NCBI GenBank assembly: GCA_032209605.1 | Contig: JASFXZ010000002.1 | Coordinates: 56,050,431-56,114,430 of the forward strand | Direction of reading: 5' to 3' | Source of the DNA: Mactromeris polynyma | Taxonomy: Eukaryota > Mollusca > Bivalvia > Venerida > Mactridae | DNA: 64,000 nt | Part shown: positions 55,801 through 64,000 of the stretch, piece after piece | Numbering within the stretch: the stretch's first letter is position 1 | Layout: each line of letters begins with the position of its first letter | Notes under the pieces: model-generated | Database searches by the model: none | Told to the model about the DNA's origin: nothing | What the model saw: only the letters and a program-made list of their open reading frames with translations | Program-made: the position numbers and the translations under genes

Positions 55801-57713
55801 GTTGGTGATCGCACGAACACGCGCACCACCGATCGTACGATGACCTACCACCAATCTTAAGAGCAATCGACAGGTGACACTACAAATTGTCAGGTGGCGG
55901 GACCGGTAGCACGATCAATCGTGCGACCACTTGACCCACGATCATGCACGACTGGTGGTACGACCATGTAAGACCTGTCTGCGACCTCTTACGATTTGGA
56001 ATCGCAGGTCGGAAGTTTTGAACATGACCATCGACCTTGCTGCGACTGATTTTGCTCTGGCGATCACCCACAACCTCTGCGACCAGTTGTGCGCCCTATG
56101 TACGATTTGCCCATGATTTCAAATTGTTTCGATCGCAGCTATGTCATACATATACAATGGAAACGACGTACTTCAATTATGGGTGGAATACCTTAATTTC
56201 CGGTGAAAACGAAAGTAGAATACATGCTGCACGAAGGTAGCTTCAATACATGAGTTTTTGAGTCATGACGATCGAATATTCGAATACCTGATTTGCCATT
56301 TGTTGACCCCCCCCCCCCCACTAGTTTAAACAATTTACAACAACCAATTAATCGGTACCAGCTTAACACAGTTGAGAATTGATACAGAGGGGAAGAGAAC
56401 TCCAGAAGTACACTATGTGTACTTGCATTACACTTACATGTATATACCTGAACTTCGCACAAGTGTAACACTGATTTGCCAGAGTCAAAAGTCTGATGCC
56501 GCCTCGGTGGTACCGAAATCTTCAACGATTTAAATTTCGTCAGGTTGTAACGATCATTCTTTATTTTGATTGTTTCTTTACTGTATTGTTGCAATGTGGA
56601 GTCGTTATACAAAACATAAGCTTTATTGCTCAATCCATAGCCGGTTATCTCGAAGTCTTTGAGACGGCGACTATCTGTAATAAATTGTGTTTATAGTATT
56701 GTTTACAACTGCAATAAAGTGTATAGTCAATAAAGGTCACCGACCAAAATACATATATTTTATAATTTAGACGCATTATCAAAATGGGGATAATTTGGAG
56801 ACAAAAACAGAGAATGATTTGGGTATGGGATTAAAACTAATTATTGTGCAAGACTCCCTTGACAAAAATCTATAAAATAAAATTTTTATGTACATGTATC
56901 AAGGCTAACATACTTATCGTATCATTTCTAGGGTATATGATAACTCCCGAACTTGTGTATGGCTTATCGAAATACACGCGCCACCACGCGCTTGTCTTAC
57001 TTGCGGCAGTGTGTGCGCATGATCCAGACTCGAAGGCTGTGGCCGTATTGCCATCCACAGCTTTTCTAGCTACGAATGTATTGTATGTTCCAGATTGTTT
57101 CGCACGCTGTCCGAGCGCGATATTTCTTCCTGAATAATGAAGAAAAAAAACCAGAATTGGTCATAAAAAATATATACATTGTACCTCCAATAATAACCTG
57201 TCGGAGATAAGTGGATAGTAAAGCAGGTATCCGAGTTTAGCACAGTAATAGAAGGAACAACAATTGTAGCTTTCATTTCATTAATTGAATGTTTAGGATT
57301 GTATGTTTACTGGTGACAGAAATAACAGTATTATTCGACTCTGTGATAAGTATCTTTCACAAGTATATAAAACAATGGTTGGATGATTACAACATAACTT
57401 GAGAATCTTTATTCTTGTCCCTCGTTGATAAGAAAGGAGAACCATGTCACAATTATCCGTCGTATTTGGAAGTGGTGATATACATCGTGTTGATAAGTGA
57501 CAGTGTACTTGGAATGTTTTGTGTTAGCATTTCTATGGGATGAAATTATCATAAATCAAAGTAATATTTAGTCAGGTGAATCAATAAAATTGCAAATAAT
57601 CCTTTACCTGTAAAGTATGAAGTTTCACAGCCAGGAAATGATACGATTTTGCCAACTTGTAGTCCAATCAAGAAAGGAGTAAGACAAGACACCCATAAAC
57701 AGTTCTTCAACAT
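49852..57713 (-). CDS. Gene B: transmembrane fucolectin-sushi receptor with ITAM-like tail
   Basis: Seven exons on the minus strand: 57713-57608, 57129-56914, 56674-56438, 52698-52495, 51742-51610, 50282-50203, 49883-49852. The joined frame is 1008 nt (335 residues plus stop), all phases compatible. Order: leader (WVSCLTPFLIGLQVG), F5/8-type C fucolectin domain at about 36-186 (NIALGQ, AVDGN, CAHT, WWRV, CEVQVY), one sushi/CCP domain at about 187-254 with four cysteines and the conserved Trp, a helix at about 271-296, and a tail with Y307TDL, nine residues, Y320DQI. The RxDx4R part of the fucose-site signature is present (RNDTINSR). It probably acts at the surface as a glycan-recognising receptor. 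Signalling through the tail is inferred from the motif only. Confidence 0.85.
50203..50282 (-). CDS. Gene B exon 6 (ITAM-like tail)
   Basis: 80 nt, acceptor CATTGTAG, donor GTATGT. Codes SSYTDLHNVNRSAPSYDQIT. The first tyrosine also fits the ITIM consensus SxYxxL. Confidence 0.8.
51610..51742 (-). CDS. Gene B exon 5 (transmembrane)
   Basis: 133 nt, acceptor CCGCAG, donor GTAAAT, phase 1 in and phase 2 out. The helix contains SGIGGAF and ends IWFVKNR, as in gene A. Confidence 0.85.
51812..52405. repeat. Tandem duplication of about 290 bp in gene B intron
   Basis: GTTTTCTTATAAGAAAATGA begins each of two diverged copies (51812-52098 and 52118-52405). Both end with ATGG/ATTG..AAACxCTGCTCAAA. 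It lies between the sushi and transmembrane exons. Confidence 0.75.
52495..52698 (-). CDS. Gene B exon 4 (sushi/CCP domain)
   Basis: 204 nt, symmetric phase 1-1, acceptor TTTAAACAG, donor GTAATC. Cysteines in SSCQHV, KLKCDKGF, RRTCLTNGSW and MYCMKK follow the CCP pattern. The exon has no counterpart in gene A. Confidence 0.85.
52840..53015. mobile_element. MITE with CAGTAAACTCTCGTTATAACG end
   Basis: The left CAGTAAACTCTCGTTA and the right TAACGAGAGCTGACTG are inverted copies, with TA before the left end. Mariner/pogo-like ends. In the intron between the FTP and sushi exons. Confidence 0.65.
53925..54050 (+). repeat. Dispersed repeat family R1
   Basis: TTGCTACAGGGAACGCCACA..CACACAGACCTCCG..GTACATACGTTAGGGAACAG. 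Inside the long gene B intron. A short further piece lies at 54838-54875. Confidence 0.65.
54876..55450. other. Intron 3 of gene B, nothing specific
   Basis: AT-rich sequence with two AATAAT-rich stretches near 55185-55245, each next to GACTGTGCAA. No exon. Confidence 0.4.
55455..56130. mobile_element. CpG-rich foldback element built of CGATCG/CGTACG words
   Basis: In an AT-rich intron this block is dense in GATCG, CGTACG and GCGACC. GGTGGTAGGTCATCGTACGA (55588) and its inverse (about 55833-55852) mark arms of at least 68 bp that continue through GCACGAACACGCGCACCACC. The left end GCCTCAGTCACACCGGATCG looks like a MITE terminus, while the right end is unclear. The open frames through it are products of the palindrome. 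Confidence 0.65.
56307..56319 (+). repeat. Run of 13 C
   Basis: Homopolymer in the gene B intron just 3' of exon 3. Length uncertain in any assembly. Confidence 0.8.
56438..56674 (-). CDS. Gene B exon 3 (second half of FTP domain)
   Basis: 237 nt, acceptor TTACAG, donor GTAAGT, phase 1 at both ends. Codes RRLKDFEITGYG, VLYNDSTLQQY and HLCEVQVYT. Confidence 0.85.
56914..57129 (-). CDS. Gene B exon 2 (first half of FTP domain)
   Basis: 216 nt as in gene A, acceptor TATTCAG, donor GTATGT. Codes RNIALGQRAKQSGTY, AVDGN, SCAHT and WWRVYFDKPY. Confidence 0.85.
57608..57713 (-). CDS. Gene B exon 1 (signal peptide)
   Basis: 106 nt, ends ..TTT ACA G before GTAAAG (phase 1). The leader is unlike those of A and A0, while the phase is the same, so the exon was exchanged or has diverged strongly. 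Confidence 0.75.
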
Positions 57714-57835
57714 TTTCCCTTTTTTTCACAAAAACATGCACTTTTTCAATTAATAACAATCACTGCAACCACTTGTAAATAACAACACAATAACAACAGC
57801 TTACATTCACAATTGATGGATCTTGTGATATGTGA

Positions 57836-57846
57836 TATATAAATTT
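57836..57846 (-). promoter_or_regulatory. Candidate TATA box of gene B
   Basis: Minus strand ATTTATATATC about 125 bp upstream of the gene B start codon. Position is plausible, no other evidence. Confidence 0.3.
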
Positions 57847-58439
57847 TCTTGAGATATTTTTTAATTCATGTGATATCAATTAATTATTATGCCTCTCTAT
57901 GTCATGCCACCAACACGTATATCCACAATGGAAATAAAGAGTCTACTCTTTGTTGTGCTATCCTATGTGTTGGTGTGTATGGCACTGATGTTATCCACAC
58001 GTCACAAGTATTATTTTAATACTATTGCATGTTTTAATTATACATGTATCATGTACTCCACTACCGAAATAAATGTTATTATTATTATATTATTATAAGA
58101 TTTTAACACTTGAACTTTACATTGATTCACGGAAACGTGAAAGGAAGTTTATCTTTGTATGAATCAAGATATACGATAAACCAGTGCTCGCAAACTATAA
58201 ATCGAACCACATGTAAATACTTCAAAATAAAACAATCAGCGGCTCTCGATTGAATAAATTATGTTTAAATGGGTCTATAACGTATGGCCCCGACACTGTT
58301 AAAGATTTGCACGTATTGATTTAAGATAATGTATCTATTGCGTTAAATAACGATTAGAAAAATATAGATCGAAAAACTAAAACCTCTATGAAATTATATC
58401 AAACAGTGGCCCACGATGGCCTGACTCTCTTCTGCCTAT

Positions 58440-58720
58440 ATTGTACATCTGAATCTTTGATCATCATGGATCTGGACAAGACGATTTTCAAAGTTGTAGA
58501 CCCTACATTATATAACACGTGACTCAAAGGGCGGGGCATAATTTGAACAATCTTGGTTGGAGACCACTAAAATATGCTATTTACCATAGTCCTAGGCTGT
58601 GCGGTTGCGAGGAAGATTATTCCAAAAAAAATCCCTACAGTGGCATGATTTGAACTAGCTTGATAGAGAACTACTCGACAATGTTAAATAACAAATATGA
58701 AGGTATTTTGTATGGTGGCA
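58440..58720 (+). repeat. Dispersed/tandem repeat with TTTGAACAATCTTGG
   Basis: Words TGGACAAGACGATTTTCAAAG, GGGCGGGGCATAATTTGAAC and TTGGTTGGAGACCACTA recur in 59440-59940, with the foldback block inserted between. Units are about 150 bp. Confidence 0.6.
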
Positions 58721-58724
58721 TATA

Positions 58725-59395
58725 TTTGCTACCAGTTAACTACTTATCTAAGACGAAAATTTGTCTGATAGTGCCCACAACTGCCACCACGTACCCACTT
58801 AAACCCAGTACGGAAAATCTATTTAGATGAGTGTTAAGTACTTAACGCGATAGATATCTAGTTAGCTACATAATAATCTAGTTAATTAAGTGGATAACGC
58901 GTTCAGTATCTAGTTAACGACATAATTATCTAGTTAATTAGACAGGTGACGCATTAGCTTAATAAATTTAAGTAACTGTTAAATAAACGCGATAAGTATC
59001 TAATTGACAACATAATTTTCTAGTTAATTAAGTGGTTAACGAGTTAAGTATCTATATATCTAGTTAACTAGATAATTAACTAGATAATTATGTCGTTAAC
59101 TAGATACTGAACGCGTTATCCACTTAATTAATTATATTATTATGTAGCTAACTAGATATTTATCGCGTTAACTACTTAACACATATCTAAAATAGATTGG
59201 TGGGTAAGTGGTGGCAGTTGTGGGCACTATCAGACAATTTTTCGTGTTAAGATATTTATCTGGTAAGAAACTTTATCACGATGCTTATCTAGTTAACCAC
59301 ATAATTATCTTGTTAATTAAGTAGTTATCTAGTTTCCTTAACGTGCTAACCAGATAATTATCTAGTTAATTAAGTAGTTAACTGGTGGCAGAAAC
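58725..59395. mobile_element. Foldback element of TAGTTAACTAGATAATTA words
   Basis: Two arms of about 200 bp face each other: TTGTCTGATAGTGCCCACAA and the ACTGCCACCA that follows (left, from about 58760) and their inverse (about 59205-59245). The interior repeats of CTAGTTAATTAAGTGG and AACGCGTTCAGTATCTAGTT are inverted in the right arm. It probably begins at CCAGTTAACTAC (about 58730) and ends at GTAGTTAACTGG (about 59375). It sits inside the neighbouring repeat array, so it is an insertion there. Confidence 0.7.
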
Positions 59396-59439
59396 ATGCA
59401 ACCATAACTTTGGTACTGTAAAATATCTGACTCCAGGCC

Positions 59440-59940
59440 AGAACCCATATTGACTCCAGGGGCAATAATTGAACAAACTTGGTAGAGAACACCACTGAAC
59501 AATGTTTCAAATATTTCCCTAAATAAGTTTATAGACAACATGTGACCCCGAGGCGGTGAAAGTAATTATTTGAACAAGCTTGGCAGAGGGCCACTAAACA
59601 ATACTACATACATAATATGAAAGCTATAGGCCATATTGTGTTGAACCAGTAGGTTTTTAAAGTGTTCATATTTCCCTATATAAGTCGATTGAAATATGTG
59701 ACCCTCAGGACGGGACTAGCGTTGATCCCGGGGGCATGATATGAACAATCTTGGTAGAAGACCACTAGACAATACCTCATACCAAATATAAAATCTCTGT
59801 GTCTTTTGGTTCTGGACAAGAAGATTTTCGTACATAAGTAGAGCCAGTATTGATCCCAGTGAAATGATTTGAACAATCTTGGTAGAGGACCAATAAACAC
59901 TAAATATGAATGCTGTGGACAAGATGATTTTTAAAGTTTT
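59440..59940 (+). repeat. Tandem copies of the TTTGAACAATCTTGG repeat
   Basis: Three to four diverged units with GGGGGCATGATATGAACAAT, TTGGTAGA.GACCACTA and GGACAAGAAGATTTTCGTAC. Continuation of the array at 58440. Confidence 0.65.
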
Positions 59941-59944
59941 CAAT

Positions 59945-61520
59945 TTTAAAATCCATTTTAACTCCTATGACATACTTATGCAAAAGACAGTAATCATTTA
60001 AAGAACCATAGGTTGCTTCCTTTTTAGTCAAAATTGACCTAGCGCTTTAGAAAGACATGTCGTTTGAATGAAAAGTCAACATATATTTTATTAACCTCCA
60101 TATATAGGAGAGCAGAACATATATATGGCCACTATGAGCTAAAAGGCAGTTTCAGTTGTAATAGATCCACGAGTGAAATAAAATTCGATCGTCCATCGAA
60201 ATCAACTGATATTCTTTTTATGTTATGCTTTTTTAAAGAATTAAACATTATATTGACCAATAACTACTCGAGCGTCTCATTTACTACCCTGTGCGGTGCC
60301 TCTGTATCCGCTTTACAGCCATATCGATTTTTCAACAACCGCTGACAAAATAGTGCGAAACAGTATTCCATATCACAATAACAAACATTTCAATCATTCA
60401 GACTTAAATGTAAAATATTCTTAAATATATCCAAGGCTTTTCAAATAAACTATTGTATATATCACCGTGTACATCGTAGGGCTAAATGTGATTCGAATTA
60501 ATATTGTGTTCTACTAAATCTCAAAATATGTTTTTAAATTGAGTGACTGTCTATTTAATAGTAAATGTTATAATCTATGTTGTTACGATGATTTTTCGGC
60601 GCAGCCGTACTAACATGGCTTTGCAATTTGGATTCAGTGTTTTGTAAACCAATCAAATCTTACGTTATCCACCAAGGCAATTTCTCTTCAACCGAACAAT
60701 GTGTGTAACCTTGACGCAGATTGGTTAACATTTCGTTAAGGCCTATATATTTGTTTACAGAACCTAAAAACATTAATTTGTTTATTGTTATGTATTTTCT
60801 CTTCCGAAGCAAAGTAATAAACACAATTATTGCGTAAATGGTGTTCTGTTTGCAAAGAAAAATCTTGATCACGATAAAGGCGTTATTCTTATTATTGTAA
60901 ACATGACATTGTTGTATGAAAACCAGATGAACAGAAAGTGTTTACCTTAACAACTGCGTCGGAAAGAGGATCGTGTAGTGTGTTTCAAGATTTATCCAGT
61001 ACGTAGTGTTGTTAGTCATCCCCACGGGGAATTATTCGGTGTTGAAATTAAGAATACTTTCTTGGTTTTATGTACCAGTCGTGAACATCTTTATTGTTTT
61101 AATCAGATAAATCGCTATGTAACAAGTTTTTTAACATGAATGTCTGAGATCACAACTTATGCAATAAGTAATGATGAACTATACTGAAACAGACTATACT
61201 GTGTCTATGAATAATCACATCATGGAATTATTGATATCCAGTCTCCTACGCAGTGATCTCCCAGGTATCTGTATCTGAAGTATAGCGTAATTGAATGACC
61301 GGCAGTTGTAAGTTTTATGCATTTTTTTATGTTGTACAACATTTTAACATTCAGATTGCAACAAATTTGCATAGTTCAAGTTGCGCCGACCATCTTTTTT
61401 AAAGATATGTCTTGTTTGTACTGCTTTATATAACTGCTGCACTTGCCTGTCTATACCCTAAAACTATGTATTACATGTTTTCATTTTATTAGTTTAGTTG
61501 GGTAATTAAAAGAGAGTGAA
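59945..61520. other. Intergenic DNA; one R2 repeat, no gene
   Basis: Apart from the R2 copy at 60590-60710, no exon or repeat could be supported. The 93-codon frame at 60064-60345 has no recognisable features. Confidence 0.4.
60590..60710. repeat. Dispersed repeat R2, copy 2
   Basis: Collinear with 4198-4315 (CGCAGCCGTACTAACATGGC, AACCAATCAAATCTTAC and TTCTCTTCAACCGAACAATG). Confidence 0.55.
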
Positions 61521-61527
61521 TCAGTTG

Positions 61528-61650
61528 CTACAGGGAACGCCGCATAAACCAGACAGTGCCTCTCCACAGAGACTTCCGCGGAAACAACAATCCATAAAAC
61601 ATAGGCATTTGAGGAGGCTATATTGTACATACGTAAGGGAACAGGGGCCA
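61528..61650 (+). repeat. Dispersed repeat family R1, full copy
   Basis: TTGCTACAGGGAACGCCGCA through GTACATACGTAAGGGAACAG. The best copy for defining the family boundaries. Confidence 0.65.
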
Positions 61651-62179
61651 TATAGAAAATATTATTTATATGTTGTTTTTGTGTAAATTTATAATGTGTC
61701 ATCTTCGATAAATACACAATGTATTAGTATTATATTGTTATATTGGCATGATGTTAGCTGTAGAGTACTACGAGTGGAATTACTGGCAGGACTTGTTACG
61801 AGTGTTACAGCAACAGTGGTACTGTATTGCCTCTACTGCCAACTGTACAGCGGTAAGTTATAGTTGGTGAATTGAAACGAACATTAGAAAAAAAAACATT
61901 AAATGTAATTACAATGTCGTTTTCCTTCGTGGATTGAAAAGGTCATGATGTTTGCCAACCAAATTGTTTAACAAATATAATACACATACGCATTAAAATA
62001 ACTAAAAAAGAATCTTATAATATTACAAGATATTGTACTATTTAATCAGAAAGGTGTGGTTCATTTATAAAGATGTTCGTCAGAAATACTGTATTAAGAT
62101 TCTAACACGGTTGCATAAGAATTTAACCTAAGCAAAAAGAGTACAAAGTGTTAAATAACTATGTGTATCGAATGCGCGT

Positions 62180-62311
62180 CTAATGTTGATCATCGCCAGT
62201 TGGTTCCTTAGAGACTTTATACGTCGCTTTTGGCTTCCGAACACATCTATACACAAACGCCGAGAGGAACAGCACACTTATCACCCCAAAATAACAACCG
62301 TATACCGTAAA
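62180..62311 (-). CDS. SLC19-like last exon
   Basis: 132 nt after acceptor TTTTTTCAG: last helix (VISVLFLSAFVY), a basic stretch (RKPKATYK) and the stop. TTTAAT at 62041-62046, which is ATTAAA on the coding strand, may serve as polyadenylation signal. Confidence 0.8.
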   Translation of the reverse strand, partial: FTVYGCYFGVISVLFLSAFVYRCVRKPKATYKVSKEPTGDDQH

Positions 62312-63823
62312 CTGAAAAAACACATTAAAATAAAACTATTAGATTATTCGTATAACCATCGAAATAAAGAGTTAAGACAAGTAACTAAAAAGTCACGAAA
62401 CTAAATTATGTATTATTCTCTCTAAGAAAATCGACAATGATGTATTCGCAGTCTTCTGACGAACACATCGTTGTGAAGTCACTTCTTGACTGCATAAAAT
62501 GAGTTAGTACTGGCTGGAATCCTATGAACAATAATACGGTCAACTTGTCCTCGCGCATGTGCGAAATATCGTCATTAGACTGCTCGCAACATAAAATCTC
62601 TGACTTCAGAGAAGTAAAAAACGCAATACCCGCTTGATTAGCTCAGTCGGTAGAAAACTGGTCTGCTAGCCTGGGGGTTGCAGTTTCGAATGCCGAACGA
62701 GGAGCATATTTTTTCCGTTACAATTTGGTTGAACATGATACATCCTACGTCATTTGTATTTAACCCCTGACACTCGTGCTGGTAGTTGTATGTTGCTTGC
62801 GGAGGAACAGGTTAGTACTGATTGGTAACCGGTGTGAAACTCCGGCACACAAAACCAAAGACAACACGAGTATTGCAATTGTTTGAAGTCGTGTTAACTA
62901 GGTACATCATGGTCTGAAACATACCTGGTCAAATACTCCTAACCCAAGTCCAGCTTTGTCAACAACAATAACGGTCAGTATCGTCTCTAGTACTAACGAT
63001 GCAAACATATTACATCCAAACACAAGACCATATCTATTCTTGACAAGATGTTGAGCGATTTGTGCCCTGCAACACAACACATAATTTAGTTTATCATTAT
63101 TTAATCAAACACCAACAGGAGCGTTAAAATAAATGTTATTCAATAATACACAATGCTATTGTTAACATCGATTTAGAAAGTTTACAAATTACATTAATTT
63201 CTATTGATAACAGCTTCCTGGGTTCCACCTCGCCCAAAGCGGAATTGGATTTCATACACTTTGGATCATGAGTCAGACACTGTACTCCTCGACTACTATA
63301 AAGTTACACTAAATTACAATACAAACGTGGTATTTACAAGGCAACTAGAACTACCACTCCTCAATTCGTCTCATCGCATACACATGTAGATGCATTTTCA
63401 GAGAAAACATTAAACAATTAATTACCGACAGCGTAAGAGTTCTTCTATCCGCGATCCATTATTTTGCTCTTAAATATATTATGCACATTGTACACACAAG
63501 AGATTATTTTTCTATCTGGGGTACTCAAACAATGGACATGATCATTGCGCGGATCGTCGTGTACGTCTTATCACTCTACACTTCATTTGAAGGCATGCAT
63601 TATGGGATTTTGAGCAGACGGCATACTTACGTAGCAATTGTAATAACTGTAACATATGACATTCGGAAGAGCACATACATAGCATAGGCGACCCAAATAC
63701 TGGATGTATGCGCCATTATTATCAGAAATGCTGCATTCCCGGCACAAACACCAGCCATAAACAGTTCAGCCTTGTTGGACCATTCTATAGGTAAAAAGCC
63801 AACCAGCATAACTGTACCACTTC
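62180..63823 (-). CDS. SLC19-family (folate/thiamine) transporter, 3' part
   Basis: Three minus-strand exons, 63823-63631, 63066-62925 and 62311-62180, join in frame to the stop and cover the last membrane helices of a major-facilitator carrier. The order GFLPIEW, then VAYAMYVLFRMSYVTVITIA, then AQIAQHLVKNRYGLVFG, then LTVIVVDKAGLGL, then FTVYGCYFGVISVLFL fits the C-terminal part of reduced folate/thiamine carriers (SLC19A1-3), where ERYALVFG-type and TVIVVD segments are characteristic. The 5' exons lie beyond the right edge. The end is KVSKEPTGDDQH then TAG. Folate versus thiamine cannot be decided from this part. Confidence 0.85.
62630..62702 (+). repeat. tRNA-like SINE head in SLC19-like intron
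   Basis: GATTAGCTCAGTCGGTAGAA (A box) and GGTTGCAGTTTCGAATGCCG (imperfect B box) in tRNA spacing. The acceptor ends do not pair, so a repeat rather than a tRNA gene. Confidence 0.5.
62925..63066 (-). CDS. SLC19-like exon (penultimate)
   Basis: 142 nt, acceptor GTTGCAG, donor GTATGT, ends in phase 0. Codes QHLVKNRYGLVFGCN and ETILTVIVVDKAG. Confidence 0.85.
63631..63823 (-). CDS. SLC19-like exon (internal)
   Basis: 193 nt, acceptor TATTTTAG, donor GTAAGT, leaves in phase 2. Two predicted membrane helices (ELFMAGVCAGNAAFLIIMA and the VAYAMYVLF region). Confidence 0.85.
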
Positions 63824-64000
63824 CTAAAATAAAGCCACAACCTGTCACGGATAAATGTCTAACGTATATCTAGCACTTTGTAGACTAACCCACATATATA
63901 TTTATTTTTATCATTGACACGATTATTTATGAACAGGTTCTGGCCTAGCTCTTAGATACGATGTCACAGGTTATGTATATTCGTCTTTGTTTATTGATTA

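Noticed and set aside
55451..55843. 130-codon open frame rich in Arg, Asp and Ser
   Set aside because: It is the translation of a palindromic CGATCG-rich repeat, and similar frames occur on the opposite strand.
62630..62702. Functional tRNA genes at 21220, 21396, 29886, 40690 and 62630
   Set aside because: A and B boxes are present, but acceptor and anticodon arms do not pair properly. They are SINE heads or relics.

Overview
The window is AT-rich eukaryotic DNA from a nuclear genome. It has long introns, GT..AG splice sites, tRNA-derived SINE-like repeats, LINE relics, a PIF/Harbinger element, MITEs and tandem repeats. Short-ectodomain Toll-like receptors in a single exon, fucolectin-type receptors and dense foldback repeats suggest a bivalve mollusc. 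That assignment is inference.

Left part (3-13 kb), minus strand: a lectin-type receptor gene (gene A, six exons, 7540-12268, 267 residues as modelled). It encodes a signal peptide, an F5/8-type C (fucolectin, FTP) domain over two exons, a transmembrane helix and a short tail with an ITAM-like pair YTDL-x9-YDQI. A second copy of its first exon and upstream region lies at 3.2-3.6 kb (A0), with no further exons found. A paralogue with longer introns (gene B, seven exons, 49852-57713, 335 residues) has the same layout plus a sushi/CCP exon between lectin and membrane domains. Every splice junction in both models keeps the reading frame, and introns 5 and 6 are still recognisably similar between them.

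Middle part (15.9-36.4 kb), plus strand: a tandem segmental duplication carrying two intronless Toll-like receptor genes (18454-20547 and 31516-33582) with LRRs, a C-terminal LRR cap, a membrane helix and a TIR domain. A truncated Toll fragment with its own copy of the upstream region sits just before the second gene. The first gene has a 2.2 kb Harbinger-derived foldback element about 360 bp upstream, and about 4.2 kb of extra DNA just downstream, in which a small two-exon reading frame can be proposed. The second has about 450 bp of extra DNA with a tRNA-like SINE in its upstream region.

Right part: 36-46 kb is mostly repeats (diverged duplications, a 65-bp satellite, two longer tandem arrays). 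LINE relics lie at 46.0-46.8 and 47.4-49.1 kb, then gene B. Next come foldback and tandem repeats (58.4-59.9 kb). Last is the 3' end of a reduced folate/thiamine transporter-like gene (SLC19 family, minus strand, three exons, 62180-63823, continuing past the right edge).

Together the lectin receptors and Toll receptors look like an innate recognition neighbourhood that grows by local duplication. The most noteworthy item is the pair of transmembrane fucolectin receptors with a conserved ITAM-like tail.
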